Assembly (NCBI GenBank): GCA_049423065.1
Contig: JBMSQB010000083.1
Span: 1-19,971 of the forward strand
Source: SYIM01 sp041182885
GTDB lineage: Bacteria; Pseudomonadota; Gammaproteobacteria; Burkholderiales; Burkholderiaceae_E
DNA: 19,971 bases
Direction of reading: 5' to 3'
Shown piece after piece: positions 1 through 8,623 of the stretch. The notes below the pieces were generated by a model. That model saw only the letters and a program-made list of their open reading frames with translations, had not been told where the DNA came from and made no database searches. The translations under genes were made by a program, and so were the position numbers. Within the stretch, counting starts at the first letter, position 1, and every line of letters starts with the position of its first letter.

Positions 1-983
1 GTGATCTTTGCAGCCTTGATCACCTCGGTCCAGCGATCGATCATGGATGAGGTCATCTCGGCGTGCTCGGCAGCGGTGCCCGCAACCGGGATGAATCCCG
101 AGGCCGCGAGTTTGGGCGCGAGGTCAGCGCTTTTCAATGCCCGGACGAAGTGATCGTTCAGAACGCCGACGAGATCGGTCGGCGTTCCGCCTGGCGCATA
201 CAGCCCCCACCAGGTATCGGCATCGACGCCCTTCACCCCCTGCTCGATGAAGGTGGGGACAGCGGACATGGCGACATTGCGCTTCGGGCCGGTCACGGCA
301 ACGGCACGCAACTTCCCAGCCTCGACATGGGCACGAACCGAGCTGATGCCCGCAAACTGCATCTGCACGTGTCCGGCCAGCAGATCGGTCATGGCAGGGC
401 CGGTGCCTTTGTAGGCAATGTGGGCAATGTCGACCCCACAGGCAATCTTCATCAACTCGCCCGCCAGATGGGTGGAGGCGCCGTTGCCGCCCGAGGCGTA
501 GTTCAGCATGCCCGGTTTCGAACGTGCCAGCTCGATGAGCTCGGGCAGCGTCTTGGCAGGGACCGACGGATGAACCACCAGAATCACCGGCGCAGTGGCC
601 ATCATGGTGACGCCAGCGAGGTCACGCTTGGTATCGAAAGGCAGTTTGCGCAGCCCCGGGTTGGTGAGAATCGCGCTGTCCACCGCGAGCAGGGTGTAAC
701 CGTCGGCAGGCGAACGCGCCACCATCTCGGTGCCCAGAACCGAGCCGGCGCCGGGCCGGTTTTCGATCACAATCGACTGCCCGAGCGAGGTGCCCACCGC
801 AGGCGCAAGCATGCGAATGAGGATGTCGGTGCCGCCACCAGTGCCATAGGGCACGATGACGCGAATGGGCCGCGAGGGAAACGCTGGCTGCGCCCGGACA
901 ACGCCACCGGCGGCAAGCGCCGCGCCACCCAGGCTCGCAAGCAGGCGGCGACGCGTGGGGTTGGAATGAGCATGGGGTTTCAT
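1..983 (-). CDS. Bug/TctC-family tripartite tricarboxylate transporter receptor (3' end outside window)
   Basis: Periplasmic solute-binding protein of the Bug (TctC) family, which captures carboxylates or other small organic acids. The frame reads MKPHAHSNPTRRRLLASLGG and continues with a hydrophobic stretch ending in VRAQ, a Tat-like export signal. The family's N-terminal core follows (FPSRPIRVIVPYGTGGGTD, then IVIENRPGAGS, and YASGGNGASTHLAGE further on). About 327 codons are visible, close to the family's usual length of about 320, so only a few codons are missing; the frame is still open at base 1. The start at 983 has AGGA five bases upstream. It begins 14 bp after the alpha/beta hydrolase stop, as the last visible gene of the operon. 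No TctA or TctB membrane gene is seen, which is common for orphan Bug receptors in Burkholderiales. The ligand cannot be told. Confidence 0.93.
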   Translation of the reverse strand, partial: MKPHAHSNPTRRRLLASLGGAALAAGGVVRAQPAFPSRPIRVIVPYGTGGGTDILIRMLAPAVGTSLGQSIVIENRPGAGSVLGTEMVARSPADGYTLLAVDSAILTNPGLRKLPFDTKRDLAGVTMMATAPVILVVHPSVPAKTLPELIELARSKPGMLNYASGGNGASTHLAGELMKIACGVDIAHIAYKGTGPAMTDLLAGHVQMQFAGISSVRAHVEAGKLRAVAVTGPKRNVAMSAVPTFIEQGVKGVDADTWWGLYAPGGTPTDLVGVLNDHFVRALKSADLAPKLAASGFIPVAGTAAEHAEMTSSMIDRWTEVIKAAKI

Positions 984-997
984 CGGCTTCCTACTCC

Positions 998-1828
998 TCA
1001 GGGTCGAGCCTGACCGCGATCGCCGGACAGCGCAGCGTGTCGGTCCAGAAAATCGAGCAGAAGATCGAGGCACTGGTCGGCATAGCCGTCGCAGATATTG
1101 TGGGCTGCAGTGTCGATGGTTTGCAGCTCGCTGCCGGCGATGCGTTTCTGCATCTCGAGATAGGTGCTCGCGTGACCGATTTTCTCACGGCCGGCGGCCA
1201 CGATCAGCGTGGGTGCGCGAACCGCCACCAGGTCATCGAGAAAATCATGCGTGCACATATGGGTGACGAAGCGCGCAACGAATGCGGGGTCATTCGATCC
1301 CGCCTGACCAATGAACCACTCCACCAGTGCAGGATCAGCCCGCCCGTCGAAACGCTCGTCAATGGTTTCCGCCAGAAACCGGCGCAGGCCGCGTTCCGCG
1401 ATTTTGGGAATCCAGGTGGGCGCATGGCTTTGCTTGAGCCCCGGCGTTGAGCCATAGAGCGCAAGCGTCTTCACGCGCCCGGGGTGTTCGATGGCCAGGC
1501 GCTGCGCCACATAGCCCCCGGCAGAATTGCCCACCACATGCACCGCGCCCGGTGCCTCCCGATCGAGAAGCTCAAGCACATCGCCCACCAGATGGGCAAG
1601 CGAGAACGCCTGATCGGGCGGAGGAATCTGCGACAGGCCATGACCGCGCAGATCCATCCGGAGCACGCGGTAGCGCGAGGCAAGGCGCGGCATCCAGCGG
1701 AACCAGCGCTGCGACGACCCCATTGCCGCATGGAGCAGCAGCACGGTGTCGGGTGTGCTCCAGGGCGCGGCGAAGCTGTCGAGTTGCCATGCAATCGACA
1801 GCCCGTCCCGGTTGGTGAAAGTTTGCAT
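998..1828 (-). CDS. alpha/beta hydrolase
   Basis: A 276-residue alpha/beta-hydrolase-fold protein without a signal peptide, so probably cytoplasmic. The HAAMGSS strand-turn at about residues 33-39 supplies the oxyanion hole. The nucleophile elbow is GNSAGG with Ser102, and the likely catalytic histidine is His243 in AAHNICDG. The layout resembles 3-oxoadipate enol-lactonase (PcaD)-like and related ester or C-C bond hydrolases. The strand that normally ends in the acidic triad residue reads TLIVAAGREKIGH, with Glu215 where Asp is usual, so the acid is uncertain. It starts 19 bp after the aspartoacylase-like gene, with AAGGG nine bases upstream. Its place in the operon suggests action on an intermediate of the same pathway. 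The substrate is unknown. Confidence 0.9.
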   Translation of the reverse strand: MQTFTNRDGLSIAWQLDSFAAPWSTPDTVLLLHAAMGSSQRWFRWMPRLASRYRVLRMDLRGHGLSQIPPPDQAFSLAHLVGDVLELLDREAPGAVHVVGNSAGGYVAQRLAIEHPGRVKTLALYGSTPGLKQSHAPTWIPKIAERGLRRFLAETIDERFDGRADPALVEWFIGQAGSNDPAFVARFVTHMCTHDFLDDLVAVRAPTLIVAAGREKIGHASTYLEMQKRIAGSELQTIDTAAHNICDGYADQCLDLLLDFLDRHAALSGDRGQARP

Positions 1829-1847
1829 CGGTCAGAACCCTTGCCTG

Positions 1848-2822
1848 TCAGCCGAGCGAGCGCGGGCTGCGCTGGGCGAAATAAAACCACTCGAACCCGG
1901 GCTCGGCCTTGACGTTGGGAAACACAATCCGGCCATCACCCGGCGAGCGCACCACGGTGCCGTCGTGACGAATGCCGATCGGCTCGTCTTTCCAGACCGG
2001 ATCAAAGCTCACCCACTCGCGAACGAAGCGGTCGTCAGGATGAAGCCGGTCGGTGACTTCCACCAGACGCAGCAGCTCATGCGAAGACGGCGGCGGCTCG
2101 AGCGGAAGGTCTGCGAGGCCCAGCATGGCGATGGCCTGGCGGATGGCGCGATGGCCCACTGCAGGCGCATTCGGATCGGCGTGCTGACCACACTCGAGCG
2201 TGACCGCCCAGCCGCCCTGCGAGCGCATGTACTCGGTGGTGCCGACGCCATAACTTGCATCGGTATCGAGCGTGACGCCCGCGACCCGGCTCCGTTCGCG
2301 CCGTCGGGACACCCCCTGCTCGTAGGCGCTCATCCAGCCTTCGACGATCCGGTTGGGCCCGAGATGACGGGCGAGCTTTGCTTCCTCTGCCGCATGGGCA
2401 AAGGGCTCGAGCACGCCCGTGTTGTTGTCGGGTCCGATGAGCGCGAAAGGCTCGCCCTGGCTGTTGAACGAGTGAAGATCGAGCAGCGCGTCGTGCGCAG
2501 CCAGGAGCGGGCACAGCACATTGCCAATCCGGTCTTCGAAATCCTGCGGCACAGCGGTCGGCCGCAGGTTTCGGTTCAGATTGCGATCGCCGGATCGGGT
2601 GACAAGCTGATGCGCGAGCGGGTTGGTGATGGGAACCAGCGTGAGGCAGCCCCGCAGAATTCGCAGCGCACCCGCATCAAGTTCTGCAATCAGGCGCTCG
2701 ATTGCGCGAACGCCTGCGATCTCGTTGCCGTGTACGGCACCAAGCACGATCAGCCTGGGTCCGGGCTGCAGACCGTGAAACTGATGAACGCGAAGCGAGT
2801 GCTGAAGATGGTGCTGACTCAT
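1848..2822 (-). CDS. succinylglutamate desuccinylase/aspartoacylase family (M14-like) zinc hydrolase
   Basis: A 324-residue zinc-dependent hydrolase of the AstE/aspartoacylase branch of the M14 carboxypeptidase fold, which cleaves N-acyl amino acids or related amides. Numbered from the start chosen here, the zinc ligands are His31 and Glu34 in GAVHGNE and His117 in LLDLHS. The substrate-binding segment is GDRNLNRN and the catalytic glutamate is in AVTLECGQH (about residue 210). An ATG two codons upstream, at 2828, sits only one base from AGGA. The ATG at 2822 has the same AGGA at seven bases and is preferred. The gene begins 9 bp after the stop of the Liv-type receptor gene. Many such genes lie beside transporters and are annotated only as the family; the acyl group removed is not predictable here. 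Confidence 0.88.
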   Translation of the reverse strand: MSQHHLQHSLRVHQFHGLQPGPRLIVLGAVHGNEIAGVRAIERLIAELDAGALRILRGCLTLVPITNPLAHQLVTRSGDRNLNRNLRPTAVPQDFEDRIGNVLCPLLAAHDALLDLHSFNSQGEPFALIGPDNNTGVLEPFAHAAEEAKLARHLGPNRIVEGWMSAYEQGVSRRRERSRVAGVTLDTDASYGVGTTEYMRSQGGWAVTLECGQHADPNAPAVGHRAIRQAIAMLGLADLPLEPPPSSHELLRLVEVTDRLHPDDRFVREWVSFDPVWKDEPIGIRHDGTVVRSPGDGRIVFPNVKAEPGFEWFYFAQRSPRSLG

Positions 2823-2831
2823 TGGCATGTC

Positions 2832-4001
2832 CTAGTCGACCAGATCTCCGGCGGGTACCCATTTCCCGCCCTTCGCCTGATCCACCTGCACGGGTTCGGG
2901 CGTGATGTGGTTTCCCTTGAAACGAACCGGTTTGTAGAAAATCAGCCCGTTGTCGCTGTACTCCATGGACTGGAGCGTGCGCGCCACCTTGTCAGCGGTC
3001 AGATCGCGCCCGGCCGCCGCAACGGCCTTCAGCAGCCAGTCGGCATACACATAGGCGAGGAGCGCGTTCTCATCGGGCTCCATGTTGTTGAAGCGCTTTT
3101 TGAACGACGCCTTCCATGCGGCGGCCTCGGGCGCATCGGTGCCGGCCTTCCAGCTGCCTACGCCATAGAGGCCCTGAACATTGTCCTTGCCGAGCTGCAG
3201 CACGATTCCGGTACGTCCGGGCGTGCCCGTGAGCACCGATACATTGTTCCAGCCAAGCTTCTTCACCTCGGACATGATGCCCACCGTTTCGCGAGTGATG
3301 GTGGCAATCACGATCAGGTCGGTATTGGCGGCACGCATGCGGGCCACCTGCGAGGAAAAATCGATATCGCCCGGCTTATACGCGGCCTCAGCCACCAGCT
3401 CGAGACTGTTGGCCTTCACGGCGGATTTGACGCCCGAACCCATGAGCTCGCCAAGTGGGCCTTCCTGATAAATGTAGCCCACGCGCTTCGCGCCAAACTT
3501 GCGGATTGCCCAGTTCACCCCTTTGTCCATGGTGATGTGATAGTTGGGCACGGTGGTAAAGAGCAGCGGGTGATTGCCAGAGACTTTCTGCAGCACCGCC
3601 GACGCCCCCCAGGGCGCGAAGTTGAGCACACCGGCATCGCCAATGCGTTTGACCGTTGCAGCGTTGGTCCCCGAGCCGAAAGCGTTCACCACGGCAAACA
3701 CATCATCGCTTCGGAGCAGTTTGTCGACCGCCCGCACTGCCATCTGAGGCTGGCTGCCGTTGTCCTCCACAATCAATCGCAATCGACGCCCATGAATACC
3801 GCCCGCTTCATTGACCTCGTCGATCCTCATCTGTGTGCCGTTGCGCAGGTGCGGCATGCCAGCCGCGACCGGGCCCGACAAGTCGAGATGGGTACCGATC
3901 AGGATTTCCTTGTCGGTCACGCCGCCCGCGCGGGCGGTTGATGCCAGCGTTGACCCGGCTGCTGCAGCGGCTGCGGCCAGGATCTGTCTTCTTGTGGTCA
4001 T
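2832..4001 (-). CDS. Liv-type ABC transporter periplasmic substrate-binding protein
   Basis: A 389-residue receptor of the Peripla_BP_6 (LivJ/LivK-like) family that delivers ligand to the LivHMGF-like complex encoded just upstream. The N-terminus MTTRRQILAAAAAAAGSTL ending in ASTARAGG is a twin-arginine or Sec-type signal. The mature part begins with the family signature DKEILIGTHLDLSGPVAAG. Further family segments are NEAGGIHGRRLRLIVEDN and DDVFAVVNAFGSGTN. The frame is open upstream to 4121, but the start at 4001 fits both the signal peptide and GGAG six bases upstream. A 100-bp gap separates it from the acyl-CoA ligase gene, the largest gap in the operon, so an internal promoter is possible though none was recognised. 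Receptors of this family in Burkholderiales bind many organic acids and aromatics as well as amino acids, so the ligand is open. Confidence 0.94.
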   Translation of the reverse strand: MTTRRQILAAAAAAAGSTLASTARAGGVTDKEILIGTHLDLSGPVAAGMPHLRNGTQMRIDEVNEAGGIHGRRLRLIVEDNGSQPQMAVRAVDKLLRSDDVFAVVNAFGSGTNAATVKRIGDAGVLNFAPWGASAVLQKVSGNHPLLFTTVPNYHITMDKGVNWAIRKFGAKRVGYIYQEGPLGELMGSGVKSAVKANSLELVAEAAYKPGDIDFSSQVARMRAANTDLIVIATITRETVGIMSEVKKLGWNNVSVLTGTPGRTGIVLQLGKDNVQGLYGVGSWKAGTDAPEAAAWKASFKKRFNNMEPDENALLAYVYADWLLKAVAAAGRDLTADKVARTLQSMEYSDNGLIFYKPVRFKGNHITPEPVQVDQAKGGKWVPAGDLVD

Positions 4002-4101
4002 GGTTGTCTCCGTTGTGGGTCTGAAATATTCGCATGCAGGATGAGCGCGAGTGTACGACGGCTGACTGAACGCGTCATCGCAGGCGCTCACCGCCAGCCC
4101 G

Positions 4102-5976
4102 TCAGCCGGAATACATCGCATCGATCAGGTCGGCATATTTCCGGGCCAGCACCTTGCGCTTGAGCTTCATGGTGGGGGTGAGCTCTTCATCCTCGGCGCC
4201 CAGCAGCTGCGACAGGATGCGGAACTGCTTGATGGTTTCCACCCGGGCAAGCCCTGTATTGACCTGCTCGATCTGGCGCGACACCAGGTCGATCACCTCG
4301 GGGGTGCGTGTCAGACTCGCAAAATCCGTGAACGGAATCTGGCGATCCTGTGCATAGCGGGCAACGTTGTCGGCATCGATCATCACCAGACAGGTGAGAT
4401 AGGGGCGCGCCTCGCCAATCACCACCACATCGGCAATATAGGGATTGAATTTCAGGCGATTTTCGATATCACTCGGGTTGATGTTCTTGCCGCCCGAGGT
4501 GATCAGGATGTCCTTGATGCGGTCGCGAATGCGCAGGTAACCGTCCGCATCCATCTCGCCGCAGTCGCCTGTATGGAGCCAGCCCTCCGAATCGATCGTC
4601 TCTCGGGTCTGCTCGGCTCGTCCCCAGTAACCTGCAAACACGTTGGGTCCGCGCACCAGCACCTCGTCCTCTGCTCCGATCCGCACCTCTGTGCCAAGGG
4701 CTCGAACGCCGGCGTAGCCCAGCCGAACCGCACCGCGCGGATTGGCAGTGCAAAAGCCGCAGGTTTCCGTCAGGCCATAGGCTTCCCTCAGCACCACACC
4801 GACTCCCATGAACCAGCGGAGGAGATCCGGGGGAACAGGCGCCGCGCCGGTGATGGCGGTACGCAGATCCTTGAGCCCCATGAAGCTCAGCAGATTGGGC
4901 CACAGCAGCGCCTCCCGCGCGGCCTGCCCGCCCCGACTCCAGACCGACAGCGGCCGGTTCTGCAGACGGGCATCGACCGCGCGAAGGCTGGCAGCAGCGC
5001 CCCGATCGGCCAGGGCGCGGATCCAGCCCGGCGCATCGTCGAGCGCAAGCCGCACCTGAGAATGCAGTTTCTCCCAGAATCGAGGCGGGCCGAACACCAG
5101 ATGGGGCGAGACCTCGCGCAGGTCATTGAACACCGTGCCGGCATGCTCCGGAAAATGCATGACATGCCCCATGGCGAGCGGATTGCCAACGGTATTGAGT
5201 CGCTCGGCAATGTGACAGAGCGGCAGAAACGACAGACCGCGGTCGCCCGGCCCCACCTCGAGATATTGCGGCGCCGCCTCGAGCTGAAACATGAGGTTGC
5301 GCTGCGAGATCATCGCGCCCTTGGGGGGCCCGGTGGTACCCGAGGTGTAAACCAGAAAAGCGATGTCGGATTCACGTCCGGCCTCGACCTCGCGCTCGAA
5401 CACCGCCCCATGCGCGGCGGACTTCTCGCAGCCCTGCGCAATAAAGGCTTCCCAGCTGATCACGCCTTCAAGATCGAGCGCGCGCAGCCCCCGCAGGTCG
5501 ATCACGACGATGGTGTGCAGCGCGGGGCACTGATCGCGTATCGACCACGCCTTGTCGAACTGCTCCTGGTTTTCCACCACCAGCAGTTCGCTGCCCGAGT
5601 CGTTCAGAAAATAGGCGATCTGTTCGGGCGACGAGGTGGGATAGATGCCGTTGGTGATCACGCCCAGCGCCTGCGCGCCCATATCGACAAACAGCCATTC
5701 GGGGCGATTTTCAGCGAGCACACTCACCACCGCACCGCGGTGAAGCCCGCGTGCAGCCAGTGCAAGAGCGGCCGTGCGGACCTGCTCCCAGTACATCGTC
5801 CAGGTCCAGGTATGCCAGAGGCCGCGCAGCTTGTGACGCAGCGCCGGGCGCCCGCCCCACTGCGCGGCGCGCCTTCTCAACATCTGCGGCCAGGTGTGGA
5901 TCGAATGCGCAGCGAGCCAGCCCGGCTCGCGCGTGGGAAAGCCGCCGTCCGGAAATACGGAATCGGGCGCGCTCAT
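4102..5976 (-). CDS. AMP-forming acyl-CoA ligase (long-chain/FadD15-like)
   Basis: A 624-residue adenylate-forming enzyme that activates a carboxylic acid to its CoA thioester via an acyl-AMP. Motif order is intact: the phosphate-binding loop YTSGTTGPPKG at about residues 210-220, YGLTE at 400-404, GWLHTGD at about 465-471, the hinge region DGYLRIRDRIKDILITSGGKN, and a C-terminal TPTMKLKRKV that carries the lysine region of long-chain ligases. No signal peptide. Its ATG overlaps the LivF stop by 4 bp (ATGA), implying translational coupling, with AGGAA about nine bases upstream. Ligases of this type are often inserted in Liv transporter clusters of Betaproteobacteria, where they probably activate the imported acid. 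The overall match is to fatty or aryl-alkanoic acid ligases; the substrate is inference. Confidence 0.95.
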   Translation of the reverse strand: MSAPDSVFPDGGFPTREPGWLAAHSIHTWPQMLRRRAAQWGGRPALRHKLRGLWHTWTWTMYWEQVRTAALALAARGLHRGAVVSVLAENRPEWLFVDMGAQALGVITNGIYPTSSPEQIAYFLNDSGSELLVVENQEQFDKAWSIRDQCPALHTIVVIDLRGLRALDLEGVISWEAFIAQGCEKSAAHGAVFEREVEAGRESDIAFLVYTSGTTGPPKGAMISQRNLMFQLEAAPQYLEVGPGDRGLSFLPLCHIAERLNTVGNPLAMGHVMHFPEHAGTVFNDLREVSPHLVFGPPRFWEKLHSQVRLALDDAPGWIRALADRGAAASLRAVDARLQNRPLSVWSRGGQAAREALLWPNLLSFMGLKDLRTAITGAAPVPPDLLRWFMGVGVVLREAYGLTETCGFCTANPRGAVRLGYAGVRALGTEVRIGAEDEVLVRGPNVFAGYWGRAEQTRETIDSEGWLHTGDCGEMDADGYLRIRDRIKDILITSGGKNINPSDIENRLKFNPYIADVVVIGEARPYLTCLVMIDADNVARYAQDRQIPFTDFASLTRTPEVIDLVSRQIEQVNTGLARVETIKQFRILSQLLGAEDEELTPTMKLKRKVLARKYADLIDAMYSG

Positions 5977-6755
5977 CGCCAGGTTTTCCTGCGCTTCCAG
6001 CGCTGCTGGTGAGTGCGATCGTCGGTGGCGCCTGCACCCATGCCCAGATAGAACTCGCGAACATCGTCTTTCGCCATCAGGACTTCACAGGGATCATCAG
6101 CCACGATCCGGCCCAGTTCCATGATGTAGCCATGTTGCGCGGTCGCGAGCGCGATCGCTGCGTTCTGCTCGACCACCAGGATGGCGGTGCCAAGTTCAGC
6201 GTTGATCTGGGCGAGGATGGAAAAAATCTCGCGCGTGAGAAGAGGCGAGAGCCCAAGCGAGGGCTCATCAAGCAGCAGCAGCGCGGGCCGCGCCATGAGA
6301 GCGCGACCGATGGCAAGCATCTGCTGTTCGCCGCCCGAGAGAAGCCCTGCGTGCTGCTGCGCCCGCTCGAGCAGACGCGGAAACCAGCGATGAATGCGCG
6401 CGAGTTCATCGCCCACGCCCTGCCGACCTGCGCGCGCAAACCGGCCCATGTCAAGATTCTGCTGCACCGTGAGGAAGGGAAACACCTGCCGCCCCTCGGG
6501 TACCAGCACCGCACCTCGTCGCGCCACCTCATCGGGATCCAGCGCGGTGATGTCCTGCCCCTGAAACCGGACGCTTCCCTTGAAGGGATCGATCACACCG
6601 GCGATGGTGTTGAGGAGCGTGGTCTTTCCCGCGCCATTCGCGCCCAGCACCGTGACAAACCCGCCTTCGGGCACATCGAGCGAAACGCCACGGATCGCCG
6701 CGACCGGCCCGTACCAGGTTTCGAGATTGCGTACCGACAGGAGCGGCTCTGCCAC
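5973..6755 (-). CDS. livF: Liv-type ABC transporter ATP-binding protein (LivF-like)
   Basis: A 260-residue cytoplasmic ATPase that powers the branched-chain-amino-acid-type importer. Walker A is GANGAGKTT at residues 38-46, the ABC signature LSGGEQ is at 139-144, and Walker B LLLLDEP is at 159-165. SVRNLETWYGPVAAIRGVSL and GRQVFPFLTVQQNL are characteristic of the LivF branch. The C-terminus extends past the usual GRIVADDPCEVLMAKDDVREFYLG into about 25 extra basic residues (TDDRTHQQRWKRRKTWR at the very end). This extra tail is why the stop overlaps the ligase start. The gene begins two bases after the LivG-like stop. Whether the complex carries amino acids or another organic acid cannot be decided from the ATPase. 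Confidence 0.96.
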   Translation of the reverse strand: MAEPLLSVRNLETWYGPVAAIRGVSLDVPEGGFVTVLGANGAGKTTLLNTIAGVIDPFKGSVRFQGQDITALDPDEVARRGAVLVPEGRQVFPFLTVQQNLDMGRFARAGRQGVGDELARIHRWFPRLLERAQQHAGLLSGGEQQMLAIGRALMARPALLLLDEPSLGLSPLLTREIFSILAQINAELGTAILVVEQNAAIALATAQHGYIMELGRIVADDPCEVLMAKDDVREFYLGMGAGATDDRTHQQRWKRRKTWR

Positions 6756-6757
6756 GG

Positions 6758-7546
6758 TCAGGCTCCGAGGTAGGCAGCGACCACCCGCGGGTCGGACTGC
6801 ACGTCAGCGGGCTTGCCCAGTGCAAGCGCAGCGCCCTGATTCATGCAAAGCACGCGATCCGCCGCGCGCGCCACCAGCGACATGTCGTGCTCGACCATCA
6901 CCACGGTAATGCCAAGATCGTGACGGATATCGTCGATCCAAAAAGACAGGTCGCGGGTTTCCTCCGGGTTGAGTCCCGAGGCGGGTTCATCGAGCAGGAG
7001 CAACGCGGGCTCAGCGGCCAGCGCACGCGCCAGTTCCACCACCTTGCGCACGCCATAGGGAAGCCCCGCCACCGGCGCATTCCGCCAGGCTGCGAGATCA
7101 AGCAGTTCGATGATGTCTTCGATGCGTTCGCGCGAGGCGGCCTCGGCGCGCGCCACCGATGGCGGCCGAAACCACTGGGCGAGAAAACTGCCCTGCGGGA
7201 ACCGATGTCGCCCCAGCATCAGGTTGTCGAGCACGCTTGCGCCTTCAAAAAGCTCGATGTTCTGAAAGGTGCGCGCCACCCCCGCACCAATCACCTGGTG
7301 GCGCTTGAGCGCGAGCATGTCGCAGCCCCTCACGCGAATTGCGCCGCCCTGCGGATCGAAGACCCGGGTGATCGCATTGAAGACGCTGGTCTTGCCCGCG
7401 CCGTTGGGCCCGATGATCGCGAACACCTCGCCCGGGTTCACCGTAAAACTGAGGGCGTCGACTGCCCGTACGCCACCAAATGCGAGCGACAGGTTCTCGA
7501 CCTCGAGCATGGGCCCCTGGTTGACAGGGCGGGCGTGCGCGGTCAT
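6758..7546 (-). CDS. livG: Liv-type ABC transporter ATP-binding protein (LivG-like)
   Basis: A 262-residue partner ATPase of the LivF-like protein. Walker A is GPNGAGKTS at residues 46-54. The signature region is LPYGVRKVVELARAL; LPYG in place of LSGG is normal for LivG. Walker B is LLLLDEP at about 182-188. The motif GVARTFQNIELFEGASVLDN is also typical. The reading frame is open to 7642, but the ATG at 7546 overlaps the LivM-like stop by 4 bp (ATGA) and has GGAG eight bases upstream, so this start is preferred and the longer version would overlap livM by about 100 bp. It is probably translated by coupling to the permease gene. Confidence 0.95.
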   Translation of the reverse strand: MTAHARPVNQGPMLEVENLSLAFGGVRAVDALSFTVNPGEVFAIIGPNGAGKTSVFNAITRVFDPQGGAIRVRGCDMLALKRHQVIGAGVARTFQNIELFEGASVLDNLMLGRHRFPQGSFLAQWFRPPSVARAEAASRERIEDIIELLDLAAWRNAPVAGLPYGVRKVVELARALAAEPALLLLDEPASGLNPEETRDLSFWIDDIRHDLGITVVMVEHDMSLVARAADRVLCMNQGAALALGKPADVQSDPRVVAAYLGA

Positions 7547-8619
7547 CGGTAGCGCTCCGACTTCATGTAGGTCTTGCCGCGCCGGAAGGTGTCGCGCCGG
7601 TAGAGCGGGAAGCTCTCCAGAAAGGCGCGAAATTTGAGCCACCGGCCGTTCAAGCCGCGCGGCTCGAACAGTACGAAGAGTGCGAGCACCAGGCCGAACA
7701 TGAAAATCTCCAGCCCCATCTGCTTGGCGATGTGATCGGGCAGCAGCGGCTTCACGCGCGAGATGAGCGTAGGCAGCATGCCGATCAGAAGCGCGCCCAG
7801 CACCGCCCCGCGAAGCGACCCCAGGCCACCAATCACCACCATCAGGACCAGTTCGAGCGACAGCAGCATGCTGAAGGCCTCGGGCGACAGGAACTGCACA
7901 TGGTGCGCAAGCAGCGCCCCCGACAGTCCAGTCACAGCGGCGGACACCACGAAGGCCAGCACCTTGGTGCCAGCCACCTGAATGCCCAGCGCATGCGCGG
8001 CCGCTTCGGAATCTCGCACACCGATAAACGCCCGCCCCGTTCGACTTCGCATCAGATTGGCGAGCCCCAGCACCACCAGCACCAGTACCGCAAGACTCAG
8101 GTAATAGAAAGGCTTGAGCCCTCCCAGCGAGAGCCCGAAGACCACCAGATCGGGGACCGGCATGCCGTTGTGGCCGCCGGTCACGCTCTTCCAGCGACCC
8201 GCCACCTGTTCAACGACCATTGAAAAGGCGAGCGTAACCATGGCCAGATAAAGCCCGGACACCCGGATGGCGGGCAGGCCGATCAACAGTCCCACCAGCG
8301 CCGACAAGGCGGTGGCACCCGCGACACTCAGCACCCACGGCACGCCCTGCGACAACAGCCACGCATGCGAATAGGCACCGATGGCAATGAACGCAGCATG
8401 CCCCAGGGACACCTGTCCGGTGTAGCCGGTGAGCACCATCAGGCCCAGGCTCGCCACGCACAGGATGAACAGATAGGTGACTTCGCCTATGAAAAATTTC
8501 GGCAGGAAGGCGGGTGCGGCAACCAGGACGGCGAGCAGAAGCCCCCAAAGGATCCAGTCCTGTCGATAGCGGACCAGCCGCAGTCCATCGAGATAGGAGG
8601 TGTCATAGGGAAAGCGCAT
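7543..8619 (-). CDS. livM: Liv-type ABC transporter permease (LivM-like)
   Basis: A 358-residue polytopic inner-membrane permease of the LivM family. After a short polar N-terminus (MRFPYDTSYLDGLRLVRYRQ) come repeated hydrophobic segments. The LivM signatures are GYTGQVSLGHAAF, LPAIRVSGLYLAMVTLAF and the TGGHNGM loop. The cytoplasmic coupling loop toward the ATPases is the SRTGRAFIGVRDSEAAAHALG region. The frame is open further upstream to 8685, inside the LivH-like gene. The ATG at 8619 lies 4 bp beyond the LivH stop and has GAGG very close by, so coupling is likely. The C-terminus ends in a basic stretch (FRRGKTYMKSERYR). It forms a heterodimer with the LivH-like permease. Confidence 0.94.
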   Translation of the reverse strand: MRFPYDTSYLDGLRLVRYRQDWILWGLLLAVLVAAPAFLPKFFIGEVTYLFILCVASLGLMVLTGYTGQVSLGHAAFIAIGAYSHAWLLSQGVPWVLSVAGATALSALVGLLIGLPAIRVSGLYLAMVTLAFSMVVEQVAGRWKSVTGGHNGMPVPDLVVFGLSLGGLKPFYYLSLAVLVLVVLGLANLMRSRTGRAFIGVRDSEAAAHALGIQVAGTKVLAFVVSAAVTGLSGALLAHHVQFLSPEAFSMLLSLELVLMVVIGGLGSLRGAVLGALLIGMLPTLISRVKPLLPDHIAKQMGLEIFMFGLVLALFVLFEPRGLNGRWLKFRAFLESFPLYRRDTFRRGKTYMKSERYR

Positions 8620-8623
8620 GGCC

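Noticed and set aside
63..1013. A 316-codon open frame on the plus strand opposite the TctC-like gene
   Set aside because: Its product has no recognisable family, is rich in Gly, Arg and His, and lies antisense to a clear receptor gene. Such frames are expected opposite GC-rich coding DNA.
1746..3941. A 731-codon open frame on the plus strand
   Set aside because: It runs antisense across parts of three recognisable genes and shows no domain. Its length reflects GC-rich codon bias on the other strand.
4573..6012. A 479-codon open frame on the plus strand
   Set aside because: It lies antisense to the acyl-CoA ligase, whose motifs are all intact, and has no family features of its own.
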